A stretch of 64,000 nucleotides of DNA from Trochalopteron elliotii (lineage: Eukaryota > Chordata > Aves > Passeriformes > Leiothrichidae), in contig JANPWX010000033.1 of the NCBI GenBank assembly GCA_024734555.1, positions 7,702,381-7,766,380 on the forward strand. Reading direction: 5' to 3'. The notes below the pieces were generated by a model. That model ran no database searches and was not told where the DNA came from. It worked only from the letters and a program-made list of their open reading frames with translations. Positions 1 through 12,600 of the stretch are shown here, one piece after another (position 1 is the stretch's first letter; every line of letters starts with the position of its first letter). The translations under genes were made by a program, and so were the position numbers.

Positions 1-259
1 CTCCGGGCCGCTGCCGGTGCGGACGGGGGCCGGGCCGGGGCCGCTGCCGGTGAGGGCGGTCGGCGGGACCCTCCGTGAGCCCTTGGCGCCGCTCACGTGT
101 GCCTTTGAAGGCGCAGCGAGCCCCGTGTCGGGGCCAGCCCGGGCCTCGGCGGGGGCTGGCACGGCGGCGGGACACGGAGGGCGTGGGGCGCGTTCGCTTC
201 GGCAGCAAGGCCAGTCCGCGGGTTTGGAGCGTCAGCCGGTCGATGGGGAGTTCCCATCC
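1..259. promoter_or_regulatory. CpG-rich block at window edge, possible neighbouring promoter
   Basis: This stretch is strongly GC- and CpG-rich, unlike the AT-rich DNA that follows, as expected of a vertebrate CpG-island promoter or first exon. In mammals the gene beyond the 3' end of CIITA is DEXI, which shares a promoter region with CLEC16A; in this orientation DEXI would read on the plus strand. No recognisable DEXI coding sequence is present, so the assignment is by synteny only. A retroviral LTR abuts the block at 260. Confidence 0.35.
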
Positions 260-774
260 TGTGGGTCTTTATCTCAACAGCAGCGTGAACAATGCGAGAA
301 ATAAAGGGATGAGACTCTGGTGGGGGACATCAACTGGGTTTTTTTAGATTCACACGACTTCTTCCAGCCAGGGCTCAGCCCACCAAAGCCCACTGAACCT
401 CCCGGGTTTTTACCTTAAATAGCTGGGCAGGGGAGAAGGGAGGATACGACTTGGGACCAATCCAGAATAGAAAGGGAGTGATCCTGAACCCAGGTGACAA
501 CTTATAGAACAAATCAAGGAACAAAGGGGGAAGGGGAACCTAGACCCCGCCAATCATTCAAAGTCCTCACCAGAATTTTCTAGACCTCAGGGCGAGGCCT
601 CGAAGTGACATTCAGGAGCCAGGTGCCCCATAAATGATGACTGATTAATAACGATAACTGGGGTAAACCATAATGGGGTAAAACATGGGGTACATGGGAA
701 AAAACATTGTAAAACAGTATAAAACAAGCAGATGCATATAGACAACAGGTAAAACCCCAACACACACCACTACA
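260..774 (-). mobile_element. Endogenous retrovirus 3' LTR (class II/ERVK-like), minus strand
   Basis: Read on the minus strand, a purine-rich tract (about 775-795, GGGGGAGA-type polypurine tract) is followed directly by TG at 774. The element ends in CA at 260, about 515 bp later. Inside is a TATA-like TATTTAA (plus 415-421) and a GATAAA poly(A)-like signal close to the end. TG...CA ends, a polypurine tract on the internal side, and promoter and poly(A) signals in the right order support an LTR. The class assignment rests on the general look of avian ERVK elements. I did not find the matching 5' LTR or a confirmed target-site duplication. Confidence 0.6.
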
Positions 775-1650
775 TCTCCCCCTTTTCCTTTATTTAAAAG
801 AAGGTGTCTTGCATTTGAGGAGGGGGCGCTCAGATTCGAGGTACAGGACCTCGTCCCACTCATGATGGGTGGACCATTCCTCTGTGGGAAAGGGCCAGTA
901 TGCTCGAGAGAGAAGGCTTCATCCACCTCGAGCAAGACTTCATCCAGGTTTTCCCAATCTGCAGGAGCAGCTGGCATGGTGACTCGGTTCACTTCAGGGG
1001 ATGCAGTGTTATTAGGAATCAATTTGCGAATCATTTTATGATTTTTTACAATATTTTTTACAACATTTTTACAACACTTTTTTACAACAAAAAGCAATCA
1101 AAATTAAAACAATAACATACAAAATTAACAGTCCAGCTTTGAACCAAAAATCCAGCCTACACAGGGAATCCCCAGTTTAGTTACAGTTCATTCAGCCAGT
1201 CTTCCAAATCTTTCTGGGTCTTGCTGATGACGTTTGAGATGTTCTGATGGATGTTCTCAGCTTCAGGTGAGAGGCTCACTTTTGGCAGCAGTGTGGCCCC
1301 TCCACCGGCAGGTGTTTGGAAGCTGGCGAGCAGGAGCAGCTGCAGGATTCTGACAGCCATGGGGATCCCCATTTTGGGTAGGATATGGTCTGGGGCTGTA
1401 AAAGGAAACTTAAAGCAGCAAATTATTAGAGGGTCAGTTAGGAAGGGGTAAAAGGAGAGAGAATTTTTTTCCAGGAATTTTTGTTTTTCTTTTTTTTTTT
1501 TTTTTGTTTTTCTTCTTCCAGCGCCAGGCTGCAACCAAAACTTGGGATACTTTTTCCTGTGAAAAATTTAAGTCTGGTGCCAGGCTCTCAGAAGGAGCCT
1601 GAATTAAATTTGGGTTGCAGGAAGGAGGCATGATGTTATTCTCTTTCTCT
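775..1650 (-). pseudogene. Retroviral internal remnant upstream of the LTR, env-like fragments, broken
   Basis: On the minus strand, directly upstream of the polypurine tract, lie short disconnected open stretches (about 1630-1434, 1534-1181 and 1097-645). The 1534-1181 stretch has a hydrophobic leader-like segment and a C-terminal part that resembles the extracellular end of a retroviral transmembrane envelope subunit. The 1097-645 stretch reads through the polypurine tract into the LTR. An A-rich run (T-run at 1491-1505 on plus) and stop codons break the frame, and the bulk of env is missing. This is a deleted, non-functional remnant. The env label is tentative and no protein should be inferred from it. 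Confidence 0.4.
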
Positions 1651-3690
1651 TACTACCTTCTTTCTTTAATTTGTCCACTGTTCAATTTGTCCACATCACT
1701 GCTGTCAAGATTGTGCAGGCACTGAAACTTAAGCAGAGGAGTAGAACTTGCTGGAAAGAAAATGAATGTTGTGGTTTTGAACTGTTTAAATCTGGGAATT
1801 TTTAAAGACCAAGAAACAGGATTTGAGAGGTTAGTTGAGAGATTCTAGTTTGCACAGATCTTGGGTCAGTATTGTCAGTGCTTCACAGCAGAAGAGATTT
1901 CAGAGAGGTTGTTGAACTAACCCTGAGCTAACTGTGAAGTAAAGACTCCCCAGTTTTGTAGCATTTTGAGCATTCCTAGCTTTTCCCATCCCTTTTTGTT
2001 GTTCTGCCTCAGACTGTCCTGTATGGACAGGAAGCCAGAATGGTGCTCCTGACCTGACAATTGCCTCTTGCACAATTTTAAGTTCTCTTCATGTTCACAG
2101 AGCAGAAATAAAAGAATAAAAGAGACAATTGGTTTGCTGTTGCAGTCAGCAGGATGAATATTTGGCCCACATGTGACTGAGACCAGCAGCATAGACATGA
2201 TAGTGCTTTGAAATGTGCTTTTGCCTGATTGCCTGGTTACTCATAGCTCTGCACCAGAAGGCCACATAAGCCACATACAGTAGTGATATCACTGTCAAGT
2301 ATAAAATTGGTGCTTGTAAACATTTATGCTTCTAGCTGCATTTAAGAAATTAAATACCAGTCCAGGTATATGAATAAAAGTTCTCATTTGAGACAAAGTA
2401 AAAACCTTCAAAGATTGAGGATTTGTGTGCAATAAACTGGCTATTTTTATCTATTTGGATTTCTGCAATTATTTTAGAAAAATCCTTTGTAGTTTTTCAC
2501 TTTCAGTTCCGTTCTTCTCATTACTACTTTTTTTTTTTTCACAACCTTTTGAAGGATTCTGTAACAAGTCATAGAAGATATGTTTCTATCCCTTAAGGTA
2601 GCAGTGGTTATTAGTGAAAAAAAGAGCAACTTCTAGATACACTAATTATTATGAAGAAAAGAGCAACTTCTAGATTCTTGTGGATAAACTTATTTTTATG
2701 CTCCTCGCCCTAGTGCTTCCGATCAGTCCATAAAGACAAGTGAAATCTGTAACTTTGAGTTTTCAAAGTCCAAAATCATTAGACCAGATTTGATGGCAGT
2801 TATCACTGGCACCATGAAACAAAAAATCAGATTTGATCTGTCAGTGCTTCAGATGTTGCAGGTTGAGCAGCTTTCAGTTTGCTCTTCGATGATTCGGTGA
2901 TGGAATTTCATACTCACAATGTCCTGGTGGCTCCTGGTCTCCTTTAATGGTGCTCACAGTATCCAGATGCTCTTTTCAGCTTTGAAACTTGATGTTGCTT
3001 AATTCTTTCACCACTTAAGTAGAAACACGGTTGGGTCTTTGAACAGCATTTTAAAACTATCATTCACCCAGTTTTATCATAGCTTAGAAACTTAAATGTG
3101 ACTTCTTTGCAACAAACATGAAAACACCAATTCATAAAGCAGCAAGAAGACAGGAAAGCACAGAGGACGCCCTCCCCTCTTCTTCATGACACCTGTGAAA
3201 TGATGAAAACAGAACATTAAATGTATACCCATCTTATTAACCACCATAAAGATTACCAAAATCATAGATTTGATGAACTGAAATTAACACAAAACCTCTG
3301 AGGGGTACAGAACTGATCTATTAAACATGAGAAGTACACAGAGCTTTAGTTTTCCACAACAGAAAAGATAAAGTAAGCAGGGCAGCTGCCAGTCACTGAA
3401 CTGGGCTGGACTGGGAGTTCTAGAAGTCTATTTTTCTTAATAAAGCACTTGCAGTCTGTTAGTGCAGGTGCCAGGGAGGTGAGGGATGCCAGGTGAGTGC
3501 AGGGAAAGGGGGCCTGATGTGACATTGATCTGTGCCACTCTGGGGCACCATCTCCAAACTTGCCCATGGACACAGAGATGCTGTTTCTGTGCCTGCTGCC
3601 AGTGAGCCTGGAATCAGCAGCTCCCACAGAAACAAACGTGCTTGTCTCAGGGAGTCAAGGTTTATGTTACCTTTATGGAATCCTCTGAAT
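1651..3690 (-). other. CIITA 3' flank / probable 3' UTR
   Basis: No coding sequence is supported here. It follows the CIITA stop codon on the minus strand and should hold its 3' untranslated region. A candidate ATTAAA poly(A) signal on the minus strand lies at plus 2943-2948, about 750 bp past the stop. No AATAAA nearer to the stop was seen. A short direct duplication (AGAGCAACTTCTAGA) occurs twice between about 2622 and 2674. Confidence 0.3.
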
Positions 3691-6600
3691 CTACACACTG
3701 ATCCTAGAGTCCAGCTGGTGAAGGTGTTCAAGAACTCCATAGGGAATGGTGGGATTCCACATCCTGTAAGGGCAAATGCAGAAAGGAAAGAGATTTTAAG
3801 GAGCGTGATTTGCTTCACCTTCTTTTGGTGTGTTTGATGTGTTTGTGGCTGATTTTGGTTGTTGCTGTTGGTTTTGTTTCGGGTTTTTTTAAGTTGTCTT
3901 TCCCTTTGTCTATCATGCTGTGAAAGTATATAGGCTGTGGAGCAAAGGAAAATGCATTTTGATTTAGAATAAAGCAGTTCAGTACTCCATAGCCTTGTTG
4001 AGTCTGGTTACAGGACACAACTGCACTCCTGTCTCTGTAACTGTTCTCTGTGTTTCCATCAAACTCCCTTCCTCTGAATGTCTGCTGGTGGCTGAATGTC
4101 TAATGATGGCTGCTCATTGTTTACCCCTCAGACACAAGTGGTGCAGCACAGAGCAGGTCTGCTTCTCTGGGAGGGTAGAAAATTAACAAAGGGAGGCTCA
4201 GTGGAAACTGTTTAAAGGCAAGACAAGCTCGATTGCATGGGATCACTGGGAATTAATGCAGCCGAAACCAGAGACAACATTTTTTGACATCTTTGCTTTT
4301 GTATTCTGGTGATATCTTCTTTTGTGCCTCTTATAAATCTGACAAATACAGAAGGCAGCTTTAGCATGATCTCTAATTCAGTTTTACAGGATGAAGATAC
4401 AGCAAACAGCCTGTCAAGAGACTTACACCAAGTTCTTTATATGGGGACATTTTCGTAGGCTGTCAGTCAGCTGCTGGGCTCCAACACCAGTTATTTTGTT
4501 ATACTGAACACTGAGGAATAAAAACAGATTTGTTAATCCAAATCAAATGGTGTAATCAAAATTTTCATTCAAAATCAAAAATACTGTATAGGCTAATCTG
4601 CAGAGGGGGTAACAAAGAAAAAAGGAAAAACCCCAAAATAGACTGTCAATTCAAAAAACCTGTAATAATGTACTCAAAAGGTTGAATAGGAACTTCATTA
4701 TGTTAACTCATCTGAGGGATTCCTTTTTATATGTTCCGGAGGTCATTCTCCAGCTCCCCATGAGCCTATTCTCCCACCTTAACCCCAATATTTTTGGGTT
4801 TATGGTGAACTTATTCCTTAATCCTTTCTAATCACTGATTATCTGCAGTCTGCAGAAGGACATTTTCCCAGTGAAATTTCCCTAAAATTGTCTTCCTCAA
4901 TTTCTGTCTCCTCTAAAATCAAACATGTAACATTTGTATTCTCAGTCTCCAAGGAAGTAAACTTTCCTGGACCATCTCAAAAGATTTCATACTCACTCTA
5001 GCACTCTTAAAGATCTCATCGCAGGAAGAACCTTTGCCAGATTTTCTGCTCCAAAATCACAAATGTTGTTATTGTACAAGCTGCAGAAAACCAAACCAGA
5101 ATAGTCAGTCACAACTGAATAATGGATAATGTAAACAGATATTAGATCAAGGGTTTTCAAATATGGTTAGTACACCTTAACTTTCAATTTATCCTTATTT
5201 GCAGTTGAAGTTTAAAACACACATTCGTATTTCCTGTATCAAGTGAGGCAAGTGGCCACATCCTCCTTCACCTAGCACAGGTACAGCAAAAATAGGTCTA
5301 GATTCTCTTATTCTATGGATAACAAGAAAATTTCTGTCTACATTAGATCAAATAAAAATCTGAAAAAAAATGAAGCACAAAGATTTGGGTTATAGCATTG
5401 AAAAGATTCCCACATCACCAAACCACTCCAGAACTGCACACCAGGGTTTCTTGCATTTCCTGCTTCACTCAGGCCTGTGCCAGATATCCCAGTGCAGTGG
5501 GATGGACCATTGTCCTGTATCAGCAAACACATGCTCTGGTGGCCCTGGGTGCACATCTGTGCAGGGCATGATTCATAAGTGGGTATTATGGGCTGGATTT
5601 AAACATCACTCCAGTCCTTGCTATACTCCTAGATATCGTTCTGTATGTCTGTCATACTTCTCCTCTTCTTTTGTATGTCTGTCATACTTCTCCTCTTCTT
5701 TCTGAAGACTTTTTGCAAGAATGAAGTCAAAAGCTTGGCTGCTGCACAGTGTTACCTCTTTGTTCCCTGCTCAGTAGTTTCTGACAGAGACAGCAAGGGA
5801 TGTTTTCAAAACAACTCAGCAGAGTACAACCACTCACCTTAGTGTTTTTAAGGAAGACAAGGAAGGGAGAGCTGTAGCGAGGTTCTCTGCACCCAGGTCT
5901 GTTATTTTATTCTGTGATAAACTACAGTAAGTGAGATCACTTTGTTAGTTGAGCACATTTATTCTAATTTATTACAATGTGGGGGAAATTAATTTTAAAT
6001 GTTTTAAAAATGGAATTTGGACAGTCTGTTTAGACCAAATGCAAATAAAAAGACAAAACAGAGCCCTTGAAGGGAAGTCAGGAAGGATAAATCTACTTGT
6101 CTAATGAATGTACCCATTAAGTATCTCCATAGGTTCATTGGTCTTCCATGCCCATGGGATATTTTTGCCCATAATTGTTAACACAAAGTCCCTTAAGCCT
6201 CTAGGTTTAATGTATTCCTTCTCAAAATTTCCCTGAACTGTTAACCTTGCACTTACTTTAATGTCTCCAGTGATGTCAGGGTTGGAAAAACTTCAGATAG
6301 ACTTTTTGCTCCTTCATCTCCTATGCCATTTTCACTCAGAGCATCAAGGCTGTGTGACGACAAAGAGAGAATTAGATTCCCTTTTAATCTAAATTTTGGT
6401 GATTTATTCACCTCAGAGACCACTCTGTCTATCTTGAAAAGCTTCTTCTCTGCAGTAGCCTCAATCAGCATGAAGCAGCACACAAATTACAGCTTCTCCA
6501 ATAAGCAGCTTTCTGCTGCCCAAATTTACAGCCTAAGAATTTTTTTTTTTACTAGTTGAACGTTTTGACCCATTTCCTTTGATATGCAAGATTATTAAAA

Positions 6601-9600
6601 TGGTTATGAAATAGCTGTGTTCCAGCTAAGCTGAAATGAGATTTCCTGTGCACAGAAAAATACAGAACTGACAAAATCCATCACAGTCTGTAAATCCTTG
6701 CCTAAACACCTCCTTCTCCTGAGAGGGAATATTAAAAATGAAGTTTTCCTCATACCTAGTCACAATTTCAGACACTGGATCCCCTTCTAATCTGACAATT
6801 AGATAATGCTGGAATATATTGGACATATTTCTGTTTTAAAGCTTTATTGTTTTCCTGAAATACCATGAAAATGCCAGCTACAATACAGACAAATGGCCAA
6901 TGGGCTGTGTAAGGCCAAAGGCCCTCAGAAAACCCAGTAACCTTCCCACAGGTACCATGGCACAACACTGACTACTGCAGGTACACTTGTTTTTAGTGTG
7001 AAGAAGCTTAAAACTAAGAGAGAGTTGGTCTGTCAGGGATGTTCTGGAGCTGCAGTGAAGACAGAAGTCACTGCAGGCAGTTGGTGAGTGCTGGGGCAGG
7101 AAGGGAGGGCACCCAGGGGCCCTGTACTGAACCTTTACTCACCCAGAACACCCCAGGAAGGGACTGAACCTTTACCCACCCAAAAACACCCCAGAAAGGG
7201 ACTGAACAAAGCACNAAGGGACTGAACCTTTACCCACCCAAAAACACCCCAGAAAGGGACTGAACAAAGCACCACCAGGTGTCTCCAGGGAGGATGGGGA
7301 ATGTCAGCTTTTAGGCTGCTGATACAGTCTGGGCATGTTTCTGCTGTTCAGTTTGGTCATTAAACAAGGAGTCTTGTTGGCAAATAAAATGTTTCTTGGG
7401 TACAAGAGCTCCTCCATCATCAAGGGCTGCTGAGGAGAAATGTTAGCAAAGTTAATCTTTAGCAGAACTCACTCTAAATGCTGAAGTGATGGAAATGCTG
7501 CAAGAATTTTCACGAGTTTTTGCAATCCTTGAAGGCCACATGCTGGACCCAGACTGGAAGAAAATACAGACATGCAGCAGGTTTTTCACAGGTTCACATG
7601 CAGCAAAATTAATGATTTTTTGAGTTCTTTCCCTGCAGCCCCCAATGCAAGCTAGTTTACACTCCTCAGAAGCAGCCATTCCCTACCACCTGCACCAAAG
7701 AATTCTGCAGTGAAGCCTCCAGATGAGGCTAAAGGTCAGGGAAGACAGAGCTTGCACAGCAGCAGTGGGACATTTGCCACATTTTTGTTCTTCTCTGCAG
7801 GACTTATCTCACTTGTTTTAGATTCTTGTATTTCTGCTCTCTATCTTTTTCAGGTTTTTCACTCTAAGTATAATCTTGAGATGAAATATATATCTATCTC
7901 AATAGAACTGAAATGAAAACAAAGTTATTTTTCCCCCCAACTAGTAACAATTCAGTCTAACTTAAGGTCAACGTTTTACTGCAGCTTAAAACATAAAGTG
8001 CACTTTGATATTGATGCTCCAAGCATTTGTCTCTCATATCCTATTTGGAATTTCTTTGGTATCAGAACAAGTTCAGTTATTTAAAAGGATTAGAATTTTA
8101 AACAAAATTTAAATAAAGGGAAATAGGAAGAGGAAATTAGAAGAGAAAGCAGCATAAAATCAGAAGTGAGGCCAAGCATATCTGTCCCAGGTTGGGTTAG
8201 GTCTACAGAGCAGGAAACAGGTGAAGACCTGATGAGAATTCTCCATTGCACTGCTGCAGTTTCTGCCCAAACTAATTCACATGCTATGGCAGGGTATTTT
8301 GAGCAATAGAATGGCCTTGGAGGCTGCTTACAGTTTGGGGCGGAAAAAAAGGGAAGTGTTACTAAAACCTCACTTTTAAAATAATGTTACCAAGTCAACC
8401 TTCTGTCTTCCAGGAAAAGGGTGGCAAATAATTTATTTGGAAGGCATTCTCTGATGTAATCCTCTCATGGCCTGAGCTCTGATAGGGTAGAAAATGATAT
8501 CAGAAGACTCAGATAGAAAAGTTCAGCATTTCTGGGGGGAAAAATATTTCCCAGGTAGCTGGATCACAGTCAAAAAGTTTTCTGCTCTGTGGCACAAGAT
8601 CAGTACCTTGCAGTCAGGTGGGAACTGGAACTGAAACCAAACAAAATTGGTAAACCCCTGTTGATCTGTATTGCTGCAGCAGCCAGAAATGGTGTTTTTT
8701 TGAGTTTTGGCCATAAGTTAATAAATCTAGTTCAGAGAAAAGCAAGATAGCAATAACTGGGGTTTACTCAGTGCTTTAAGCTGATTATACATCAGTGTTG
8801 GCTGCAGCCAACACCCACAACTGCTCCTCCTCACACATGACCTTCTCCATCAGTAGAAGTTCAGCACTTACGCAAATTCCAGTTTCCTCAGGTTTCTGAT
8901 GGCAGGAATTCCATAGCTGGTGCAACCAGATGCTTCTTGCACACTAAATAAATCACAGTAGAACTAGATCATGATAAATATTTTAGCAGCCAAAACAGTG
9001 CTTTTAAAATAATTTGTTAGCAGACTTTTACAGAAAATAAACCACTGTTGCATTAACTGAGGAACCAGGAAACTTCAGAGTAACTTCTGCTCCAACCTTC
9101 CTTCAACTGAGTAATTTCAATCCAATTATTGCCTTTCATAGTGCAATTGTTTGCTCTTTTTCCAATAAAACTTAAAAATACATTTTTCTAAATCAACTGT
9201 TTTCTGTCACTATTTTGTCTATATTTTAATCAAAACACTCCAGCCATGTTAAAATAGAAGTCATTATTAAAAAAAACCAAACAGCAAAACTTTTTCTGCA
9301 TGCTTTGAATTGTCACCAATCCCCCAGCTACATCAGCAGCAGGGATGGAGCACAGGGTTTCAAGATCATGTAACACAAGCTTTTACCTCCTGGGCTAAAG
9401 GACTGACTCAGGCCACTTGGGACTAGTGCAAAAAAGGCTTTTATTTATGCCCAGGTGCTACAGGGGGACAGAATCAGCCCAGGTTATGTAACTGAAATAA
9501 CTGGAGGATGGCATACTCAGAGATTAAAGAGAGAGAAATGACAGCTGGCTCTTTCACTGGCAGTTTTGATGACTGCTCTGCATGGTGCTGTCACTGCTCC

Positions 9601-12600
9601 TCCCTGCCATGACAGCCACCTCACAGGGGGGTAGGAGAACCCCATGAGATGACCCAGGAGCTTGCACTGCCTTAGTTACTTCTCCTCTGGACAAGCAGCC
9701 AGCTGGTAGTGAAACCCTGTTTTCATAAATTGCTGGTGTAAGAGGAGTTTTGATCATAAATTATCCTACCAATTCATCATCTTCTCCTGCATCTTTACAA
9801 GGTCGCAGAGGTCATTGATGTCCTTTATTGTCTTTGCCTTAAAGGGATCAAGAACAAATTTCTCTGTGGATGCTTTCAGCAGTTCGTAGTCTTTTGTCTG
9901 TTCTAAAGATTTCCAGAGCCTGACTGTGTCACTGAGGGAGGCCCTGTGAAGTGACAAAACAATCAGAACCAACAGATGTGATTTGTTGTTGCATGAAAGT
10001 GTCACCTACACCCAGTGCTGTGCATGGTGCTGTGGGGTACAGAGAGTGACCAACCTGAACGATGTCACATTCCTTAGGCTGACCAAGGCTTGCAGCCCCT
10101 GCATGTCAATGCTGCTGTTTCGCAGATCCAAAGAAAACTCTTTTCTTGACCTTTTCAAAATAGAGAGCAGCACATGGACATCAGGTGGTGTAAGAGCTAT
10201 GCCCAGAAAAGACAAGTCTGGCTCAAGTCTTAAGGCCACATGCTGCAGAAGATAATTGTTCTGTGTTTCATAAACACAACATAAAAGCTCCAGCAACCTC
10301 TCTGGACAGAGAGTATTCATCTGCAGCCTTCTAATGTATTTCAAGAGTGTCTTCTGCTTCTTGGTTGATTGTTTTGCATCCTCATTTGAAAGAGAGCAGA
10401 GATAGGGGTCGTCCTGGAGAAACATCAAACCAACCAAAAATCGAGGCATCAAATCTAACCAGTGATAAGGTTTTTTCTTCTTGGATAGGAAAGACAGATA
10501 CTTTGTTAGATTTTTATCCTTGAGCTCTTCTGCTAACAAAAGGTGAAGTGCACACAAGAAATTCTGAATGACAAAATCAGAGAATGTGCTCCCAAATTCC
10601 TCTTCTTCACCATCTGAATGTCTGGGGAATGCAAATGGCAGGAAAAACCCATACTTCAGTGCAAACTCTTTAACTTCCTTTGAAGGAATAAGATCACTTT
10701 TCAGGGCACTTTGGTGCTTTTCTCCAAGATGCCAGGCTATACGGGCTAGGGCAGCAAGACTCTCTTGATTTTGTGTGGCTGCAACATCTGTCTGCAAAAG
10801 CATTATCTTCTGCTGAAAAAATTTCAGGAAGACTTCAGTAAGAGTTGAAGGAAGACTTTTCTCTCCCATTTCAAGCAGTGCCTCACAGAGAAAACAAACA
10901 AATCTACACATAACAGGGCTGTAGCAATGACTGAACAAGTACTCAGACTCTTTGATTAATTTCAGTGCATTATCACAGTAGGATGATTCTTCAAAATATC
11001 TGGTTATGTACAGTTCCCTCTGCTGAGGGGAAAATCCTACTATTTCAATAGTCTTATCCACTTTGGACACATACTGGTACAATTTGTCTTTTGGTCTTGC
11101 TGTAAATAATAAAGTACAGCCATTGAGTATCTTTTTTTGGATAAGTCCTGAAAGAAGCTCCTTTATACTGCACAAATCCTTTTCAGGCTGGCTGGCTGAG
11201 GAACGAGGAGAATTCTCATGATCATGCAATCCTTTAAAACCATCAAAAATCAGAAGGACTTTAGCAGGATTTTGCAATATATACTCAAAGATCTCTTTGC
11301 TTCCCTCTCGAGGTTTTACGAAAAATTCAAGCAGCAGTTCCTGCAGGCTGTATAGCTTCTCAGGCAAGCTTATTTGTTTGCAGTCAAACCAAAATACAAA
11401 TTCAAACTGAGAAAACTCTCCATTAGACCAGTCCTGGCAGATCTTCTGGACCAGAATGCTTTTGCCCATTCCTGCTCTTCCCAGCACCACAATCACTTTA
11501 GTCTCTAAGTCTTTCCGCTGTGGGAGTTGAAATATTTGGCTTCTATCAATGGCTATCTTTTCCTTCTCTTGCAGGCTGCAGGTTACCAGCTCCTTTTCCA
11601 TTGCTTTTGCACTACTCTTTCCAGTCTTGGTTTCAGTTTGGCTTTGAACAAGTGTCCTATCAATGAAGAGGTGATCCAGATTTACTTCCCGCTCCATGAT
11701 CACAGATTTGCACATGTCTCGGAAATAATCTTTAAGGGACGAACAGAAGGTTTCCACTTGCTCTAGAGAAATGAAGAGCACACACAAACTGAAGGAACCA
11801 GTCCACAAACTACACCATGGTGGCTTAAGTGCCTAATTGCAGTATGGTAAAAGCACAGGCTTTCCCATAGAGCCCATAGGTCTGGATTTACCCCATGAAA
11901 CTGCAGCTGAGAAGTGCAGGCACAACAGACATGTTCAGATCTATGAACTGAATAATTTTGAAGCTCTCTGATCAGATGATAAAACCACTGAAGTACACTG
12001 AGCTACTCAGTAGGTACTACAGCTAGATATCCACAGGAAGCCAAGTCTAATATCTTGAAACCAGGAATTGTGCTCAGACCCTCAGAACAGCTTCACAAAT
12101 TGTTGAATGATTCGTACAAAGAGCTTTTCTGTATGGAGAAAACCACAGAATCTTTTTCCAAAAAATACTGGAAGGTTTAAGTTCAAGAGTTCTAAACTCA
12201 CCTGGTGTTTTGAAAGGTTCTTCAGAGGGAATTATGGAATCTTGGACTTCTTGAAATTTCTCTAAATCTGGAGAAACAAAACAATATACTTGACAAAGAC
12301 ACCAATATAGATAATCACTGATTCAGCTTCATTAATTTTAACAATAAGATTAATGCAAATTTCCATGTTCATTGTAGCATATATTCAGAGTAAGAGATAG
12401 TTGGTTAATTTTACAAGGAAAATGAATAAAATTCTCCCACAAGCAGAATTCTGTTGGTGTGCACTGTTTGAGGCAGAATGGCATCAAACAAGACCACAGC
12501 TGTTCTGACAGTTGCAGGAAGCAGATCTACCATTACCAGATGACATTCACTGTTCTTTTCAAATGTCAGTGTTTTGTGTAAATTCATGTTCACACATAGT

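Larger units (their letters stand above)
3691..9943 (-). other. CIITA: CIITA C-terminal exons: NACHT-LRR linker and leucine-rich repeats
   Basis: Eight exons encode residues about 870-1117. The first (9943-9770) continues the winged region with FKAK and DLCDLVKMQ motifs. Exons 8943-8872 (72 nt) and 7553-7473 (81 nt) lead into the repeats. Exons 6349-6257 (93 nt), 5921-5838, 5080-4997 and 4510-4427 (84 nt each) encode about one 28-31-residue leucine-rich repeat apiece, with LxxLxLxxN-type cores such as LSQNKITDLGAENLA. The last exon (3763-3691) adds the 24-residue tail ending RISV and a TAG stop. All repeat exons have phase 2 on both sides, so they are modular and could be skipped without a frameshift. 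In the family the repeats help nuclear import, self-association and transactivation. Confidence 0.92.

Noticed and set aside
17..304. A 95-codon plus-strand ORF in the CpG block; DEXI is also 95 residues long and expected nearby
   Set aside because: The translation is Gly/Ala/Arg-rich, has no hydrophobic membrane segment and does not resemble DEXI. It also runs into the LTR. The length match is a coincidence.
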